DNA from: Tumebacillus sp. BK434
Lineage (GTDB): Bacteria > Bacillota > Bacilli > Tumebacillales > Tumebacillaceae
Length of the DNA: 64,000 bases
Reading direction: 5' to 3'
NCBI RefSeq assembly: GCF_004340785.1
Contig: NZ_SLXS01000003.1
Span: 219,689 to 283,688 of the forward strand
In this document: piece after piece, positions 1-8,726 of the stretch
How positions within the stretch are numbered: position 1 is the first letter of the stretch
How the letters are laid out: every line of letters begins with the position of its first letter
Program-made: the position numbers and the translations under genes
The notes under the pieces: generated by a model
The model's input: the letters and a program-made list of their open reading frames with translations, nothing else
Database searches by the model: none
What the model was told of the DNA's origin: nothing

Positions 1-2
1 CT

Positions 3-575
3 CCGTTCTGCGGCCTGATCGAAAAAGGCTATGTACAGGCAGTCCTGTCGGGCAACGCGCTGGCGACGCATGACATCGAAAACGCGCTGTACTCGACCTC
101 GCTTGGCATCAGCACGAAGACGGCCGACGTCGTCTCCGGCGGCCACCGCCACCACTTGTCGGCGATCAACCGCATGCGCTTCCACGGCTCGATCGAAAAC
201 GCCGTGCGGGCGGGCGAGCTGCGCTCCGGCATCATGTACACGCTGGTCCAGCACAACGTGCCGTTCTCTCTGGCCGGCTCGATCCGCGATGACGGACCGC
301 TGCCGGACACCGAGATGGACCTGTGCAAGGCACAGGCGCGCTACTCCGAGCTGGTGCAAGGCACCGATATGGTGATCATCATCTCGACGATGCTCCATGC
401 GATCGGCACGGCGAACATGATTCCGGCGACCTGCAAGACGATCTGCGTCGACATCAACCCGGCGGTCGTCTCTAAGCTTGCCGACCGCGGTTCCACGCAG
501 ACGATCGGGATCGTCACCGACGCCGGCCTGTTCGTCGAACAGCTCAACCGCGAACTCGATCTGTTTGAAGTCTAA
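3..575 (+). CDS. TIGR00300-like protein, C-terminal part (LOR/SDH, ornithine cyclodeaminase-like)
   Basis: The frame is open from the left edge, so this is the last 190 residues of a gene that starts outside the window. The product resembles the C-terminal Rossmann-type half of TIGR00300 proteins (the LOR/SDH bifunctional region of AgrE/ArgZ-type enzymes of arginine/ornithine metabolism). Supporting stretches are FCGLIEKGYVQAVLSGNALA near the start, the GGHRHHLSAIN segment and the closing IGIVTDAGLFVEQLNRELD. Without the N-terminus I cannot tell whether the arginine dihydrolase or ornithine cyclodeaminase activity is present. A terminator follows directly. Family assignment is from memory of conserved segments; the exact reaction is inferred. 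Confidence 0.7.
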   Translation, partial: PFCGLIEKGYVQAVLSGNALATHDIENALYSTSLGISTKTADVVSGGHRHHLSAINRMRFHGSIENAVRAGELRSGIMYTLVQHNVPFSLAGSIRDDGPLPDTEMDLCKAQARYSELVQGTDMVIIISTMLHAIGTANMIPATCKTICVDINPAVVSKLADRGSTQTIGIVTDAGLFVEQLNRELDLFEV

Positions 576-591
576 GAATCGCTGCCAACCG

Positions 592-622
592 ACCCGGCAT
601 TAGATGCCGGGTTTTCTTTTTT
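592..622 (+). terminator. Rho-independent terminator
   Basis: A 9-bp stem (ACCCGGCAT / ATGCCGGGT) with a 3-nt loop and a T-rich tail, placed 17 bases after the stop of the TIGR00300-like gene. Confidence 0.9.
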
Positions 623-666
623 ACGTTATACTAACGGAAGAGAGATGCAGATAGGAGGAACTATTC

Positions 667-1278
667 TTGTTGTCACTGCTTGGACGATTGATGTTCCGCT
701 CACAGGAGTCAATCCAACTGCTGTTGCAAAAGCCCAATGCGAATCTGACAAGCCGCCTGGCCAACGTCGTCATTGTGCTGCTGATGATCAACATGGCGTT
801 TTACTTCGCCATCGACCCCTTTTTCGAATCGCAATTTGGCAATTACAAATGGATTTTCGTGCTGCTGTTGCCGCCGGTGCAATTTATCGTGCAGCGCTTT
901 TTGTTTGTGCTGACCTCGCGTCTTGGCCTGTTGATGTTTGCGTCCGACCGTCTGCCGGTCGACAAGATCGAACGCCAGTCGAAATGGAACCTGTTGAAAA
1001 AATACTATCCGTACACCTTTTATCCGACCGCCGTGCTAAGCGTGCTCGCCGCACCGCTGAGCGCCTCCTTTTTCCTGATCTTCCTCGTCTTCCTGGGGCT
1101 GATCTACATGTACCTGCTGCGCGTACAGCTGCTCAAAGAAGTGTTTGGCGTCTCCGGCGCGGTCGCCTTCTGGGGTCCGCTGCTCGTCGAACTGCTGATC
1201 TCCTTTGTGATCACCATGATCGTGTTTCTGCTCACCTTCATCGCGATCTCTGTGTTCAACATCCCGCTGGCTCCTTAA
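667..1278 (+). CDS. Multi-pass membrane protein of unknown function
   Basis: A 203-residue protein starting at TTG behind a clear AGGAGG site (655-660). Hydrophobic segments lie near residues 30-52, 62-82, 118-150 and 170-197, so it is an integral membrane protein with about five spans. The central loop (residues 90-115) is basic and hydrophilic. Size and layout recall Yip1-domain membrane proteins of Firmicutes, but I see no diagnostic motif, so this is only a suggestion. It stands alone between two terminators and faces the convergent icmF gene. Confidence 0.7.
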   Translation: MLSLLGRLMFRSQESIQLLLQKPNANLTSRLANVVIVLLMINMAFYFAIDPFFESQFGNYKWIFVLLLPPVQFIVQRFLFVLTSRLGLLMFASDRLPVDKIERQSKWNLLKKYYPYTFYPTAVLSVLAAPLSASFFLIFLVFLGLIYMYLLRVQLLKEVFGVSGAVAFWGPLLVELLISFVITMIVFLLTFIAISVFNIPLAP

Positions 1279-1295
1279 TTGATTCGAAAGACAGC

Positions 1296-1330
1296 AAAAA
1301 GCGACTCTCCTTGCGAAGGGTCGCTTTTTT
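1296..1330. terminator. Bidirectional terminator
   Basis: AAAAAGCGA ... TCGCTTTTTT hairpin between the convergent membrane-protein gene and icmF. A- and T-runs on both sides allow it to serve both strands. Confidence 0.85.
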
Positions 1331-1337
1331 GTGTGTC

Positions 1338-4300
1338 TTACATGTTGCGGCGGTATTGTCCGCCCACTTCGTACAGAGCTTGGGTGATCTGGCCGAGGGA
1401 GCAGGTCTTGACCGTCTCCATCAGCTCGGCGAAGATGTTGCCACCGTTCATCGCCGTCGCTTTCAGCGACTTCAATGCTGCGGCCGACTCCGCTGCGTTT
1501 TCCGTCTGGAAGGCGCGCAGGTTGGCGATCTGCAGCTCTTTTTCTTCTTTCGTCGCGCGGGCCAGTTCGATCTCCGGCGCTTCATAGTCGTCGCCTTGGG
1601 TCTTCGGGTTGAGGTAGGTGTTCACTCCGATGATCGGCAGGGAGCCGTCATGTTTCTTGTGCTCATAGTACATCGATTCCTCTTGGATCTTGCCGCGCTG
1701 GTACTGCGTCTCCATCGCGCCGAGCACGCCGCCGCGGTCGGAGATGCGCTGGAACTCCTGAAGTACCGCTTCTTCGACAAGGTCGGTCAGCTCTTCGACG
1801 ATGAACGCGCCTTGCACCGGGTTTTCGTTCTTCAAGAGGCCAAACTCTTTGGTCAGGATCATCTGGATCGCCATCGCGCGGCGCACCGATTCTTCGGTCG
1901 GCGTGGTGATCGCTTCGTCGTAGGCGTTGGTGTGCAGGGAATTGCAGTTGTCCTGCAGCGCCAGCAGCGCTTGCAGCGTGGTGCGGATGTCGTTGAAGTC
2001 GATCTCCTGCGCATGCAGGGAGCGGCCGGACGTCTGCACGTGGTACTTCAGCTTCTGCGAGCGGTCGTTGCCACCGTATTTGTTCTTGATCGCCGTCGCC
2101 CAGATCCGGCGCGCCACGCGGCCGATGACGGTGTATTCCGGGTCCATGCCGTTCGAGAAGAAGAACGACAGGTTCGGCGCAAAATCGTCGATGTTCATGC
2201 CGCGGCTCAAGTAGTACTCCACGTAGGTGAACGCGTTCGCCAGCGTGAAGGCCAGCTGCGAGATCGGGTTGGCGCCCGCTTCGGCGATGTGGTAGCCGGA
2301 GATGGACACCGAGTAGTAGTTGCGCACTTTGTGGTCGATAAAATACTGCTGGATGTCGCCCATCATGCGCAGGGCAAATTCGGTCGAGAAGATGCAGGTG
2401 TTCTGACCCTGGTCTTCCTTGAGAATGTCAGCTTGCACGGTGCCGCGCACGGTCGACAAGGTGTAAGCGCGGATCTTTGCCGCTTCTTCCTCGGTCGGTT
2501 GGCGGCCGTTGTCCGCTTCGAACTTCGCCAGCTGCTGGGTGATCGCCGTGTTCATGTACATCGCGAGGATCATCGGCGCCGGGCCGTTGATCGTCATCGA
2601 CACAGAGGTCGACGGCGCGCAGAGGTCAAAGCCCGCATACAGTTTCTTCATGTCTTCCAAGGTGCAGATCGAAACGCCCGATTCCCCGATCTTGCCGTAG
2701 ATGTCCGGGCGGTAGTCCGGATCTTCACCGTACAGGGTGACCGAGTCAAACGCGGTGGACAGGCGCTTCGCATCGTCGTTTTTGGACAGGTAATGGAAGC
2801 GGCGGTTGGTACGCTCCGGCGTCCCTTCACCGGCGAACTGGCGCTTCGGGTCTTCGCCTTCGCGCTTGAACGGGAATACGCCGGCGGTGTACGGGAACTC
2901 GCCCGGCACGTTTTCGTTCATCAGCCACTTCAGCAGGTCGCCCCAGTCTTCGTACTTCGGCAAGGCGACTTTCGGAATCTTGGTGCCGGAGAGCGACTCG
3001 GTGAACAGGATGGTGCGGATTTCTTTGTCACGGATCTTGGTGACAAATTCATCGGCGGTATACAGCTCTTTCAACTTCGGCCAGTTTTCGATCAGGCGCT
3101 TCGCTTCCGGATGCAGCTGTCCTTCGAAGTTGTCGATCTGCGCATCGAGCGCCGCCAGCATGTCCGTTTGGCCGTTGAACAGTTCACGCACGCCTTTCAG
3201 TTGGAACAGCTTGCGGGCGATCGCCGCCTGGGCGTTGATGAACTTCTTGTAGTCGCGGACCGAGCTGACGATCTCGCCGAGGTACTGGGTGCGCTCCGGC
3301 GGGATGATGTAGTTCTTCTTGGAGATGCTCTCTTTGACATCGAGCTGGGACTCCCAATTCAGGCCCTTTTTCTCGTTGATCTTGTCGATCAGGGCGCGGT
3401 AGAGGACGTTGGTGCCCGGGTCGTTGAACTGGCTGGCGATCGTGCCGTAGACCGGCATGTTGTCAGCGTTTTGCTCCCACAGGTTGTGGTTGCGCTGATA
3501 TTGCTTCTTGACGTCGCGCAACGCGTCCTGCGAGCCTTTGCGCTCAAACTTGTTGATCGCGACGAGGTCGGCAAAATCGAGCATGTCGATCTTCTCCAAC
3601 TGCGACGGCGCGCCAAACTCGGACGTCATCACGTACAAGGAGAGGTCGGTGACTTTGGTGATCTCCGCGTCGCCTTGGCCGATGCCCGACGTTTCAACGA
3701 TGATCAGGTCATAGCCTGCCACTTTCACCACGTCGATCGCTTCTTTGATCGCCGCCGACAGCTCGGAGCGGGATTCGCGGGTCGCCAGCGACCGCATGTA
3801 GACGCGGGAGTTGTTGATCGCGTTCATGCGGATGCGGTCGCCGAGCAGCGCGCCGCCGGTCTTCTGCTTCGACGGGTCGACGGAGAGGATGGCGATCGTC
3901 TTGTCGGTGAAATCGTTCAGGAAACGGCGCACCAGTTCGTCGGTCAAGGACGATTTGCCCGCGCCGCCGGTGCCGGTGATGCCGATGACCGGCACGTTCT
4001 GCACCGAATCGCGGATCTCGGTGAGCAGCTTTTGGTGCTGTTCATCATTTTGGTAGACCGCTTCTTCCGCCACGGTGATCAGCTTGGCGATCGCCAGGGC
4101 ATTTTTCTCTTTCAGCTTGGCCAGTTCCGCTTCCGCCTGCTTGGCGGTCGGGAAGTCGGAGCTCTCCAGCATGTGGTTGATCATGCCCTGCAGGCCCATC
4201 TTGCGGCCGTCTTCCGGCGAGTAGATCTTGGCGATGCCGTAGTTTTCCAGATCGCGGATCTCTTCCGGGACGATGACGCCGCCGCCGCCGCCGAAGATCT

Positions 4301-4583
4301 TGATGTGCGTCGCGCCGCGCTCTTGCAGCAGGTCGTAGATGTATTTGAAAAACTCGACGTGGCCGCCTTGGTAAGACGAGATCGCGATGCCTTGCGCGTC
4401 TTCCTGCACCGCCGCGTTGACGATCTCTTCGGCGGAGCGGTTGTGGCCAAGGTGGATGACTTCTGCGCCCGACGACTGCAGAATGCGGCGCATGATGTTG
4501 ATCGATGCGTCATGGCCGTCAAACAGCGCGGAGGACGTAACAAAGCGAACCTTATGTTTCGGACGATAGATGGTGGTCTCCAT
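1338..4583 (-). CDS. icmF: Fused isobutyryl-CoA mutase (IcmF)
   Basis: The 1081-residue product catalyses the coenzyme-B12-dependent interconversion of isobutyryl-CoA and n-butyryl-CoA (some homologs act on pivalyl- or isovaleryl-CoA). Domain order matches the IcmF family. A B12-binding domain comes first (about 10-140; [10 protein letters not shown] holds the cobalt-ligating His). A MeaI-type G-protein chaperone follows (about 190-420; Walker [13 protein letters not shown]). The TIM-barrel mutase domain comes last (about 530-1081; [16 protein letters not shown] substrate region). It starts 3 bases after the stop of the upstream tetR gene, with GAAAGGGG as its ribosome binding site, so the two form one operon. 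An upstream palindrome suggests repression by that TetR protein. It links branched-chain or butyrate metabolism to beta-oxidation. Confidence 0.95.
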   Translation of the reverse strand: METTIYRPKHKVRFVTSSALFDGHDASINIMRRILQSSGAEVIHLGHNRSAEEIVNAAVQEDAQGIAISSYQGGHVEFFKYIYDLLQERGATHIKIFGGGGGVIVPEEIRDLENYGIAKIYSPEDGRKMGLQGMINHMLESSDFPTAKQAEAELAKLKEKNALAIAKLITVAEEAVYQNDEQHQKLLTEIRDSVQNVPVIGITGTGGAGKSSLTDELVRRFLNDFTDKTIAILSVDPSKQKTGGALLGDRIRMNAINNSRVYMRSLATRESRSELSAAIKEAIDVVKVAGYDLIIVETSGIGQGDAEITKVTDLSLYVMTSEFGAPSQLEKIDMLDFADLVAINKFERKGSQDALRDVKKQYQRNHNLWEQNADNMPVYGTIASQFNDPGTNVLYRALIDKINEKKGLNWESQLDVKESISKKNYIIPPERTQYLGEIVSSVRDYKKFINAQAAIARKLFQLKGVRELFNGQTDMLAALDAQIDNFEGQLHPEAKRLIENWPKLKELYTADEFVTKIRDKEIRTILFTESLSGTKIPKVALPKYEDWGDLLKWLMNENVPGEFPYTAGVFPFKREGEDPKRQFAGEGTPERTNRRFHYLSKNDDAKRLSTAFDSVTLYGEDPDYRPDIYGKIGESGVSICTLEDMKKLYAGFDLCAPSTSVSMTINGPAPMILAMYMNTAITQQLAKFEADNGRQPTEEEAAKIRAYTLSTVRGTVQADILKEDQGQNTCIFSTEFALRMMGDIQQYFIDHKVRNYYSVSISGYHIAEAGANPISQLAFTLANAFTYVEYYLSRGMNIDDFAPNLSFFFSNGMDPEYTVIGRVARRIWATAIKNKYGGNDRSQKLKYHVQTSGRSLHAQEIDFNDIRTTLQALLALQDNCNSLHTNAYDEAITTPTEESVRRAMAIQMILTKEFGLLKNENPVQGAFIVEELTDLVEEAVLQEFQRISDRGGVLGAMETQYQRGKIQEESMYYEHKKHDGSLPIIGVNTYLNPKTQGDDYEAPEIELARATKEEKELQIANLRAFQTENAAESAAALKSLKATAMNGGNIFAELMETVKTCSLGQITQALYEVGGQYRRNM

Positions 4584-4586
4584 GTA

Positions 4587-5249
4587 TCAGGTTTCCCCTT
4601 TCCCGTGGCCCGGTCTTGATGAAGCCGGGCAGATTTCCTGCAGCAGCAAAGATGTTTGCTTTTCCGTGTACTGCTCAAGGGTATAAATGCGATGCAGTGC
4701 CCAGCGGCGGAATGTCCACATCTGGCCGAGCACAACAATGTTGTGTGCGAATAGCTTGACGCTGTCGGCGGAGAGCAGCAGCGTGCCGTCGGAGCGTCCA
4801 CGCTCGAGAATGCCGGCGAACAGGCCGGTGATCTCAGCTTCCTGGCGCAGCACCAGCTTCAAACGGTCGTCGGACAGCGATTTCGTTTCCTGATAGATGA
4901 GCAGCACATAGTCTTGCAATTCGTCGACACAGGCAAAAAAGTGCCGGATCGATGCGACCAGCAAGTCCCGGCCCGGCGCAGTGCCGTGCAGCACTTCGTC
5001 GAGACGCCGTTTCACCTCGCTGTGAATGTAAGCGCAGACCAGATAGAGCACATCTTCTTTGGACTCAACATATTCGTAGAGCGTTCCGATGCCAAGCCCG
5101 CTGGCTTTGGCAATCTCGCGCGTCGTCGTCTTGTGAAAGCCTTTCTCCACAAACAGGTCGACAGCCGCCTTGACGATCTGCCGGCGCCGCTGCTCGACCA
5201 GCTGCGGATCGGCGACGCGGGAGGGAATCGGTCTGGAGTTGTCTGTCAT
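4587..5249 (-). CDS. TetR/AcrR family repressor, probably of acyl-CoA metabolism
   Basis: A 220-residue regulator. The N-terminal helix-turn-helix (about 20-65; FVEKGFHKTTTREIAKASGLG) is typical of TetR proteins; the rest is a ligand-binding helical domain resembling FadR/YsiA-type regulators of fatty-acid degradation. I chose the ATG at 5249 because GGAGGTG lies 4-11 bases upstream; an upstream TTG at 5267 has no spacing for a ribosome binding site. It is the first gene of an operon with icmF, and a near-perfect 22-bp palindrome just upstream is its likely autoregulatory operator. The ligand (an acyl-CoA) is inferred. Confidence 0.88.
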   Translation of the reverse strand: MTDNSRPIPSRVADPQLVEQRRRQIVKAAVDLFVEKGFHKTTTREIAKASGLGIGTLYEYVESKEDVLYLVCAYIHSEVKRRLDEVLHGTAPGRDLLVASIRHFFACVDELQDYVLLIYQETKSLSDDRLKLVLRQEAEITGLFAGILERGRSDGTLLLSADSVKLFAHNIVVLGQMWTFRRWALHRIYTLEQYTEKQTSLLLQEICPASSRPGHGKGET

Positions 5250-5266
5250 CTCACACCTCCCCTCCA

Positions 5267-5288
5267 ACCGACTGAGCGCTCGCTCGGT
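5267..5288. promoter_or_regulatory. Predicted TetR-type operator of the tetR-icmF operon
   Basis: A 22-bp imperfect palindrome with outer arms ACCGA/TCGGT and core GAGCGCTC, 18 bases upstream of the tetR start. CCGACC/GGTCGG-related palindromes also occur upstream of the fad operon and of the acyl-CoA thioesterase. Confidence 0.65.
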
Positions 5289-5352
5289 TATGATTCTCTT
5301 TCAGTGTATTCGGTTTCAGGGCGGTTCGTCAATGCAAAAAGTACGGGAACAT

Positions 5353-5386
5353 ACAAAAGAGAGCGGATCGAAATCCGCTCTCTTGT
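5353..5386 (-). terminator. Terminator of the lipoprotein gene
   Basis: GAGAGCGGAT / ATCCGCTCTC stem with T-rich tail on the minus strand, about 30 bases beyond the lipoprotein stop codon. Confidence 0.85.
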
Positions 5387-5418
5387 AATCCGTAACGTAT
5401 CGGATGGTATAAGTTAAA

Positions 5419-6012
5419 TTACTTAGCCAAAGTGCCTTCTTTGTTGATCACTTTGTAGGAGTTGCCGTCTTTCTTGACGGTGTAGGTGAGGCCTTTGTAG
5501 GTCAAAGCGTAGTTGCCGTCTTTAGCTTCGACTTTTGCATCTTCGTATTTAGCGGTCGCGGACAGCGCGTTTGCGCGGATCGCTTCAGCTTTTGCAATTT
5601 CGGTCTCAGCTTTGAAGTCTTTTTTGTTCTTCTTCGCGAGAGCTTCGATTGCTTTGTTCGCTTGGTCGAGCAGAGCCTTGTCGCCGAGGAGTGCGGAGTA
5701 TTCCTTGTCAGCCAGTGCGGAATCCCAGTAGGTGCCCAGGAATTTCAGAGCTTCGTCTTTGGACTTAGCCGGCTTGGAGAAGGTTACTTCTTTGTCGCCT
5801 TCCAGACCTTTGACGGTGGAGAACTGAGATTGCAATTTTTCTTCCGCGATTACTGCAGCTGCGAATACAGCCTTGTAAGTTTTTTCTGCGTCTTCTTTTT
5901 TCGGAGCTTCAGCAGCCGGCTTGTCGGTGGTAGCTTCGCTACCGCAACCTACGCCAGCAACAACGGTCGTTGCGAACGCTGCAGCCAGAAGAAGTTTCGA
6001 GAACTTTTTCAT
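5419..6012 (-). CDS. Putative small lipoprotein, function unknown
   Basis: A 197-residue protein with a lipoprotein signal (residues 1-23; basic start, hydrophobic stretch, lipobox-like VAGVGC), so it should be lipid-anchored outside the membrane. The mature part is rich in Lys, Ala, Asp and Glu and looks helical up to about residue 150; a C-terminal stretch (YALTYKGLTYTVKKDGNSYK) looks like beta strands. Ribosome binding site AAGGGGGAA. It is a single gene between a terminator and an AT-rich upstream region holding a perfect 14-bp palindrome. No family recognised; a substrate-binding or cell-envelope role is possible. Confidence 0.75.
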   Translation of the reverse strand: MKKFSKLLLAAAFATTVVAGVGCGSEATTDKPAAEAPKKEDAEKTYKAVFAAAVIAEEKLQSQFSTVKGLEGDKEVTFSKPAKSKDEALKFLGTYWDSALADKEYSALLGDKALLDQANKAIEALAKKNKKDFKAETEIAKAEAIRANALSATAKYEDAKVEAKDGNYALTYKGLTYTVKKDGNSYKVINKEGTLAK

Positions 6013-6121
6013 AACTAAAATTCCCCCTTTTCAGGCACGAGTGTATCACAGAAAACTCACAATTGGGAATAGCACTTTAAAATTTCGCAATGTTCAAAAT
6101 AGTGTTATTTATGCGCAAAAT

Positions 6122-6135
6122 TGAATAATTATTCA
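6122..6135. promoter_or_regulatory. Perfect 14-bp palindrome upstream of the lipoprotein gene
   Basis: TGAATAATTATTCA reads the same on both strands and lies about 110 bases upstream of the lipoprotein start in an AT-rich stretch (6013-6293) that holds no gene. It may be a regulator binding site; there is no direct evidence of which one. Confidence 0.35.
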
Positions 6136-6293
6136 TATTTTATTCACCCTTTTCAGGGGGAATCTGGTGTTTAATGCGTTATCCTGCTAAACCGCTCCTT
6201 GGCAGCATGCCCAATTCTCAATATTTGTAAAAGAATAGCGGAATACCTGCTAATTTGCAGACTGAATATTCCTCGCATGATTTTTTCCAAAAA

Positions 6294-6521
6294 TTATCGT
6301 TTTCCGGGACCGCCTTGGTCGAGTTCGGTATAGGCGCGGCGCAACGCCAGTTTGAATTTGGTGTAGTCTTCCGTGTCGAGATGCTTGTCTTCGTAAAGGT
6401 CATCCAGTTCCAGATCCATCAGCACGATGTCGTCGATCTGGCTGCCGGTGTAGATGATGATGGCAAATCGTTTGAGAAACTCGCGCACTTTCAGCACGTC
6501 ACGATGGGTGTTGAGATCCAT
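6294..6521 (-). CDS. yqgQ: YqgQ family protein (DUF910)
   Basis: A 75-residue cytoplasmic protein matching the Firmicute YqgQ/DUF910 family in length and in the pattern TGSQIDDIVLMDLELDDLYE, followed by a basic helical tail. Members form a small three-helix fold proposed to bind nucleic acid; the role is not established. It is the last gene of a three-gene run (7775 to 6294), 13 bases after the DUF3109-like gene. In Bacillus yqgQ sits next to the glucokinase gene; here a decayed FGGY kinase lies just beyond the other end of the cluster, which may be coincidence. Confidence 0.85.
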   Translation of the reverse strand: MDLNTHRDVLKVREFLKRFAIIIYTGSQIDDIVLMDLELDDLYEDKHLDTEDYTKFKLALRRAYTELDQGGPGKR

Positions 6522-6534
6522 GGTTCCCCTCCTC

Positions 6535-7341
6535 TCAATCTCGCAGGCAAGCGGCTTCGATCTGCTGCCACAGCGTCTCGCCGAACGTGTTGCAGAGGAT
6601 CTCCTTCATCTCTTGCCACGCCGGCCGGTAGCGCTCCGGCGCAAAGGCGTCTGCCGCCAGCTCCCGCCGCACGTTCGGGGAGATCTCCGCCGCCCGCGGC
6701 GTCCGCTCCGCCTGCAGGCGCAAAGGCAGGTTGGCGCAGACAAAATCGTCAAGGTACAGGCTGCCCCAGCGGGAGAAGCGGGCCGTCTCGGCTGTCAGCG
6801 CCGTGACCAGCACGCGCCCGTCCTCGCCTGTGATCAGCTCAAGTGGAAACAAGGAGCAGGAAAACGGTTTCATCTGCTCGGGTGCCAGTCCCTCCTCCAG
6901 CGCATAGCGGTGAGCGGCGCAGGCCGGCCCCGTCCCTTCGACCGCGCAGAGCAGGCAGTTGCCTTCGTGCGTGGCGATCGTCGGCAGTCCCTCCGTCTCG
7001 GCGTGCTGCTGCCAGAGCCCGTTTTGCCGGATCTGCTCCCGTTTCTCGTCAGGCAGGTGTCTCGCCGCGATCACCGGCAGATGCTGTTCGAGGAGCGGCA
7101 CTTGCCTGACCGCGGGCGGAAACGGATAGCCGCCTTCGCAGCACGATTCGTGATGCGCGCGGTGACAGTGGCGGCAGTCGAGCTGAACGGGCGTATTCAA
7201 GGCGGGCAGATCGAGGTCATAGCCTGCCCACGCTTCGATCGCGCCGCTCTTGCGCCCCTTTTTCCAATACTTCTGCAGGTGGTACGCTTCGCGTTCCGTA
7301 AGCGTCAGCGGCGTGCCGACATAACGGTAGCGGGGCTTCAT
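6535..7341 (-). CDS. YkgJ/DUF3109-like cysteine-cluster protein
   Basis: A 268-residue protein. Cysteine-rich motifs near residues 55-70 (CRHCHRAHHESCC), about 145-165 (GNCLLC, then a Cys-Ala-Ala-His) and MKPFSCSLFPLEL match the YkgJ/DUF3109 family, thought to coordinate zinc or an iron-sulfur cluster. No reaction is known. The ATG at 7341 overlaps the TGA of the upstream gene (translational coupling). Longer upstream reading frames overlap the neighbouring gene and are not needed. Confidence 0.75.
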   Translation of the reverse strand: MKPRYRYVGTPLTLTEREAYHLQKYWKKGRKSGAIEAWAGYDLDLPALNTPVQLDCRHCHRAHHESCCEGGYPFPPAVRQVPLLEQHLPVIAARHLPDEKREQIRQNGLWQQHAETEGLPTIATHEGNCLLCAVEGTGPACAAHRYALEEGLAPEQMKPFSCSLFPLELITGEDGRVLVTALTAETARFSRWGSLYLDDFVCANLPLRLQAERTPRAAEISPNVRRELAADAFAPERYRPAWQEMKEILCNTFGETLWQQIEAACLRD

Positions 7342-7775
7342 TCCGGCTGCGGCACCGGGTGCTTGATCTTGCCGATCTCGCGGATCTTCTGAATCTCTTC
7401 GACATCGATCTGGTTGGACAGCACGGCGGTGCGGAAGACGATGCCGGCGCGGCCTTCGTATTCGATGCCGTACAGGTCGAGCACGACGCCGGTCAGCATG
7501 TATTCTTCGTCGCCGAGGTAAACGGCGTTGATCAGCCCGAGGACCGCTTCGACGATCTTCTCCGGCCCTTGGTCGCGCAGGCCCTCGCTCACTTCGTCGA
7601 GGTAGCAGAGCAGGTCGACAAGGCCGACGTTCTTCCCTTCCACCTCGTACTGGTAGGCGCCGTCCACTTGGTGCGGGGTGAGGCGGCTCGGCGCCCACAT
7701 CGCTTTCATCAGTTCATCGGTAAAGACGATCTGTCCGTTCTCAAACGTTACTTCTACATGTATTTGATCGCTCAT
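7338..7775 (-). CDS. Hypothetical cytoplasmic protein
   Basis: A 145-residue acidic protein without signal or membrane segments, and no family I can name. It opens with beta-strand-like sequence (IHVEVTFENGQIVFTDEL), has a helical middle and ends with a second strand-rich part containing VLDLYGIEYEGRAG. The ATG at 7775 is preferred over the adjacent GTG at 7778. Its stop overlaps the start of the DUF3109-like gene, so it is the first gene of the three-gene yqgQ cluster. Confidence 0.7.
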   Translation of the reverse strand: MSDQIHVEVTFENGQIVFTDELMKAMWAPSRLTPHQVDGAYQYEVEGKNVGLVDLLCYLDEVSEGLRDQGPEKIVEAVLGLINAVYLGDEEYMLTGVVLDLYGIEYEGRAGIVFRTAVLSNQIDVEEIQKIREIGKIKHPVPQPE

Positions 7776-7883
7776 CACGTGTCACTCCGCTCTCTGGGTT
7801 CGTAAAAGCCGAAAGTAATTATACCATAAAAATGCCGCCTGCTCCCAGAACGGGAAACAAGCGGCTCTTGAACCAGCGCCCGC

Positions 7884-8133
7884 TCAGTCGTTTTTGACGA
7901 CCGCGTGGCCGCCGAATTCGTTGCGAATCCGCCGGACGCTGCGGTTGTCCGCCCAGATGATCACGCGGGTCAGCGGCTTGTGATCGTCTCCCAACGCGAT
8001 CACCGAGTGCATCGCCGTGCTCATGCCGATCGCCACGGCCCGACTTGCGCAGCGCCCCGCGCAGGCCGAAGACCACCGCTTTGGTCGAGGTGGTGCCAAT
8101 ATCAAGTCCGATCACGACTTGCGTTTCTTTCAT
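7884..8133 (-). pseudogene. Decayed FGGY sugar kinase (gluconokinase/xylulokinase type)
   Basis: A ribosome binding site and ATG (8133) open a typical FGGY kinase N-terminus, VVIGLDIGTTSTKAVVFG (phosphate-binding motif). Around 8050-8065 the homology jumps to another frame, GMSTAMHSVIALGDD then VIIWADNRS, matching gluconokinase residues near 80-110. The frame then stops at 7884. About 60 codons are missing internally and over 350 at the end. The kinase is clearly non-functional. The remaining family signature points to GntK; xylulokinase is the alternative. Confidence 0.85.
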
Positions 8134-8286
8134 CCCCAATCCCACCTTTTGGCTAAGGAGTTCCGTTTGGGTAGTGTTTCCTGATGCGGAAAAAGTATCA
8201 CTTCCGGCGAACCTAATATTGGAATCCTGCCGATTCCATAGTATAGTTAGACTCATAGAGAACCAGAGGCGAGCGGGGGAAGAACT

Positions 8287-8682
8287 GTGTACCAGACGGG
8301 AGACTTTGGACAGCTGATCGTGTTGTTTTTGCTGATGATGCCGGTGCTATTGTTTTTGGGGTACCATCTGGCCAAACTTGCCTACGGGGACCGGGAGCAT
8401 GCGGAGCCGACAGACGTTGTGGTCATGCCGCATGATCTGGCGTGGATGCAATATACGAGCGACATCAACATCATCACCGAGATCTCCCGCGTCGTCATCC
8501 GGCTGCGACAAGAGCCGCCCGTGACGTATGAACAGATCAAGCCGCTGCTCGAAACGTATGAAGCGCACAAGGTCGCCCAGGCGGTCGGGGTGTTCCACGT
8601 CTACCGGGAACAGGCGATTCGCGACTACCTGCGCACCGTTCAAACGACGAAAGCGGGCGCTCAACTGCGCCCGCACCTATAG
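8287..8682 (+). CDS. Hypothetical protein with one N-terminal membrane segment
   Basis: A 131-residue protein starting at GTG behind GGGGGAAG. Residues 9-30 form one membrane helix; the rest (residues 38-131) is soluble and helical, with a DLAWMQYTSDINIITEISRV segment and a basic C-terminus. It lies 44 bases upstream of menA on the same strand and could be cotranscribed with it. I do not recognise the family. Confidence 0.7.
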   Translation: MYQTGDFGQLIVLFLLMMPVLLFLGYHLAKLAYGDREHAEPTDVVVMPHDLAWMQYTSDINIITEISRVVIRLRQEPPVTYEQIKPLLETYEAHKVAQAVGVFHVYREQAIRDYLRTVQTTKAGAQLRPHL

Positions 8683-8726
8683 CCCGGCCACACCATGACC
8701 GTACCGAAACAGAAAGGAACGAAACG

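Noticed and set aside
645-4619. 1324-codon open frame on the plus strand opposite icmF
   Set aside because: It is antisense to a clear IcmF protein, is Arg/Val/Asp-rich as expected from the reverse frame of GC-rich coding DNA, and has no family match.
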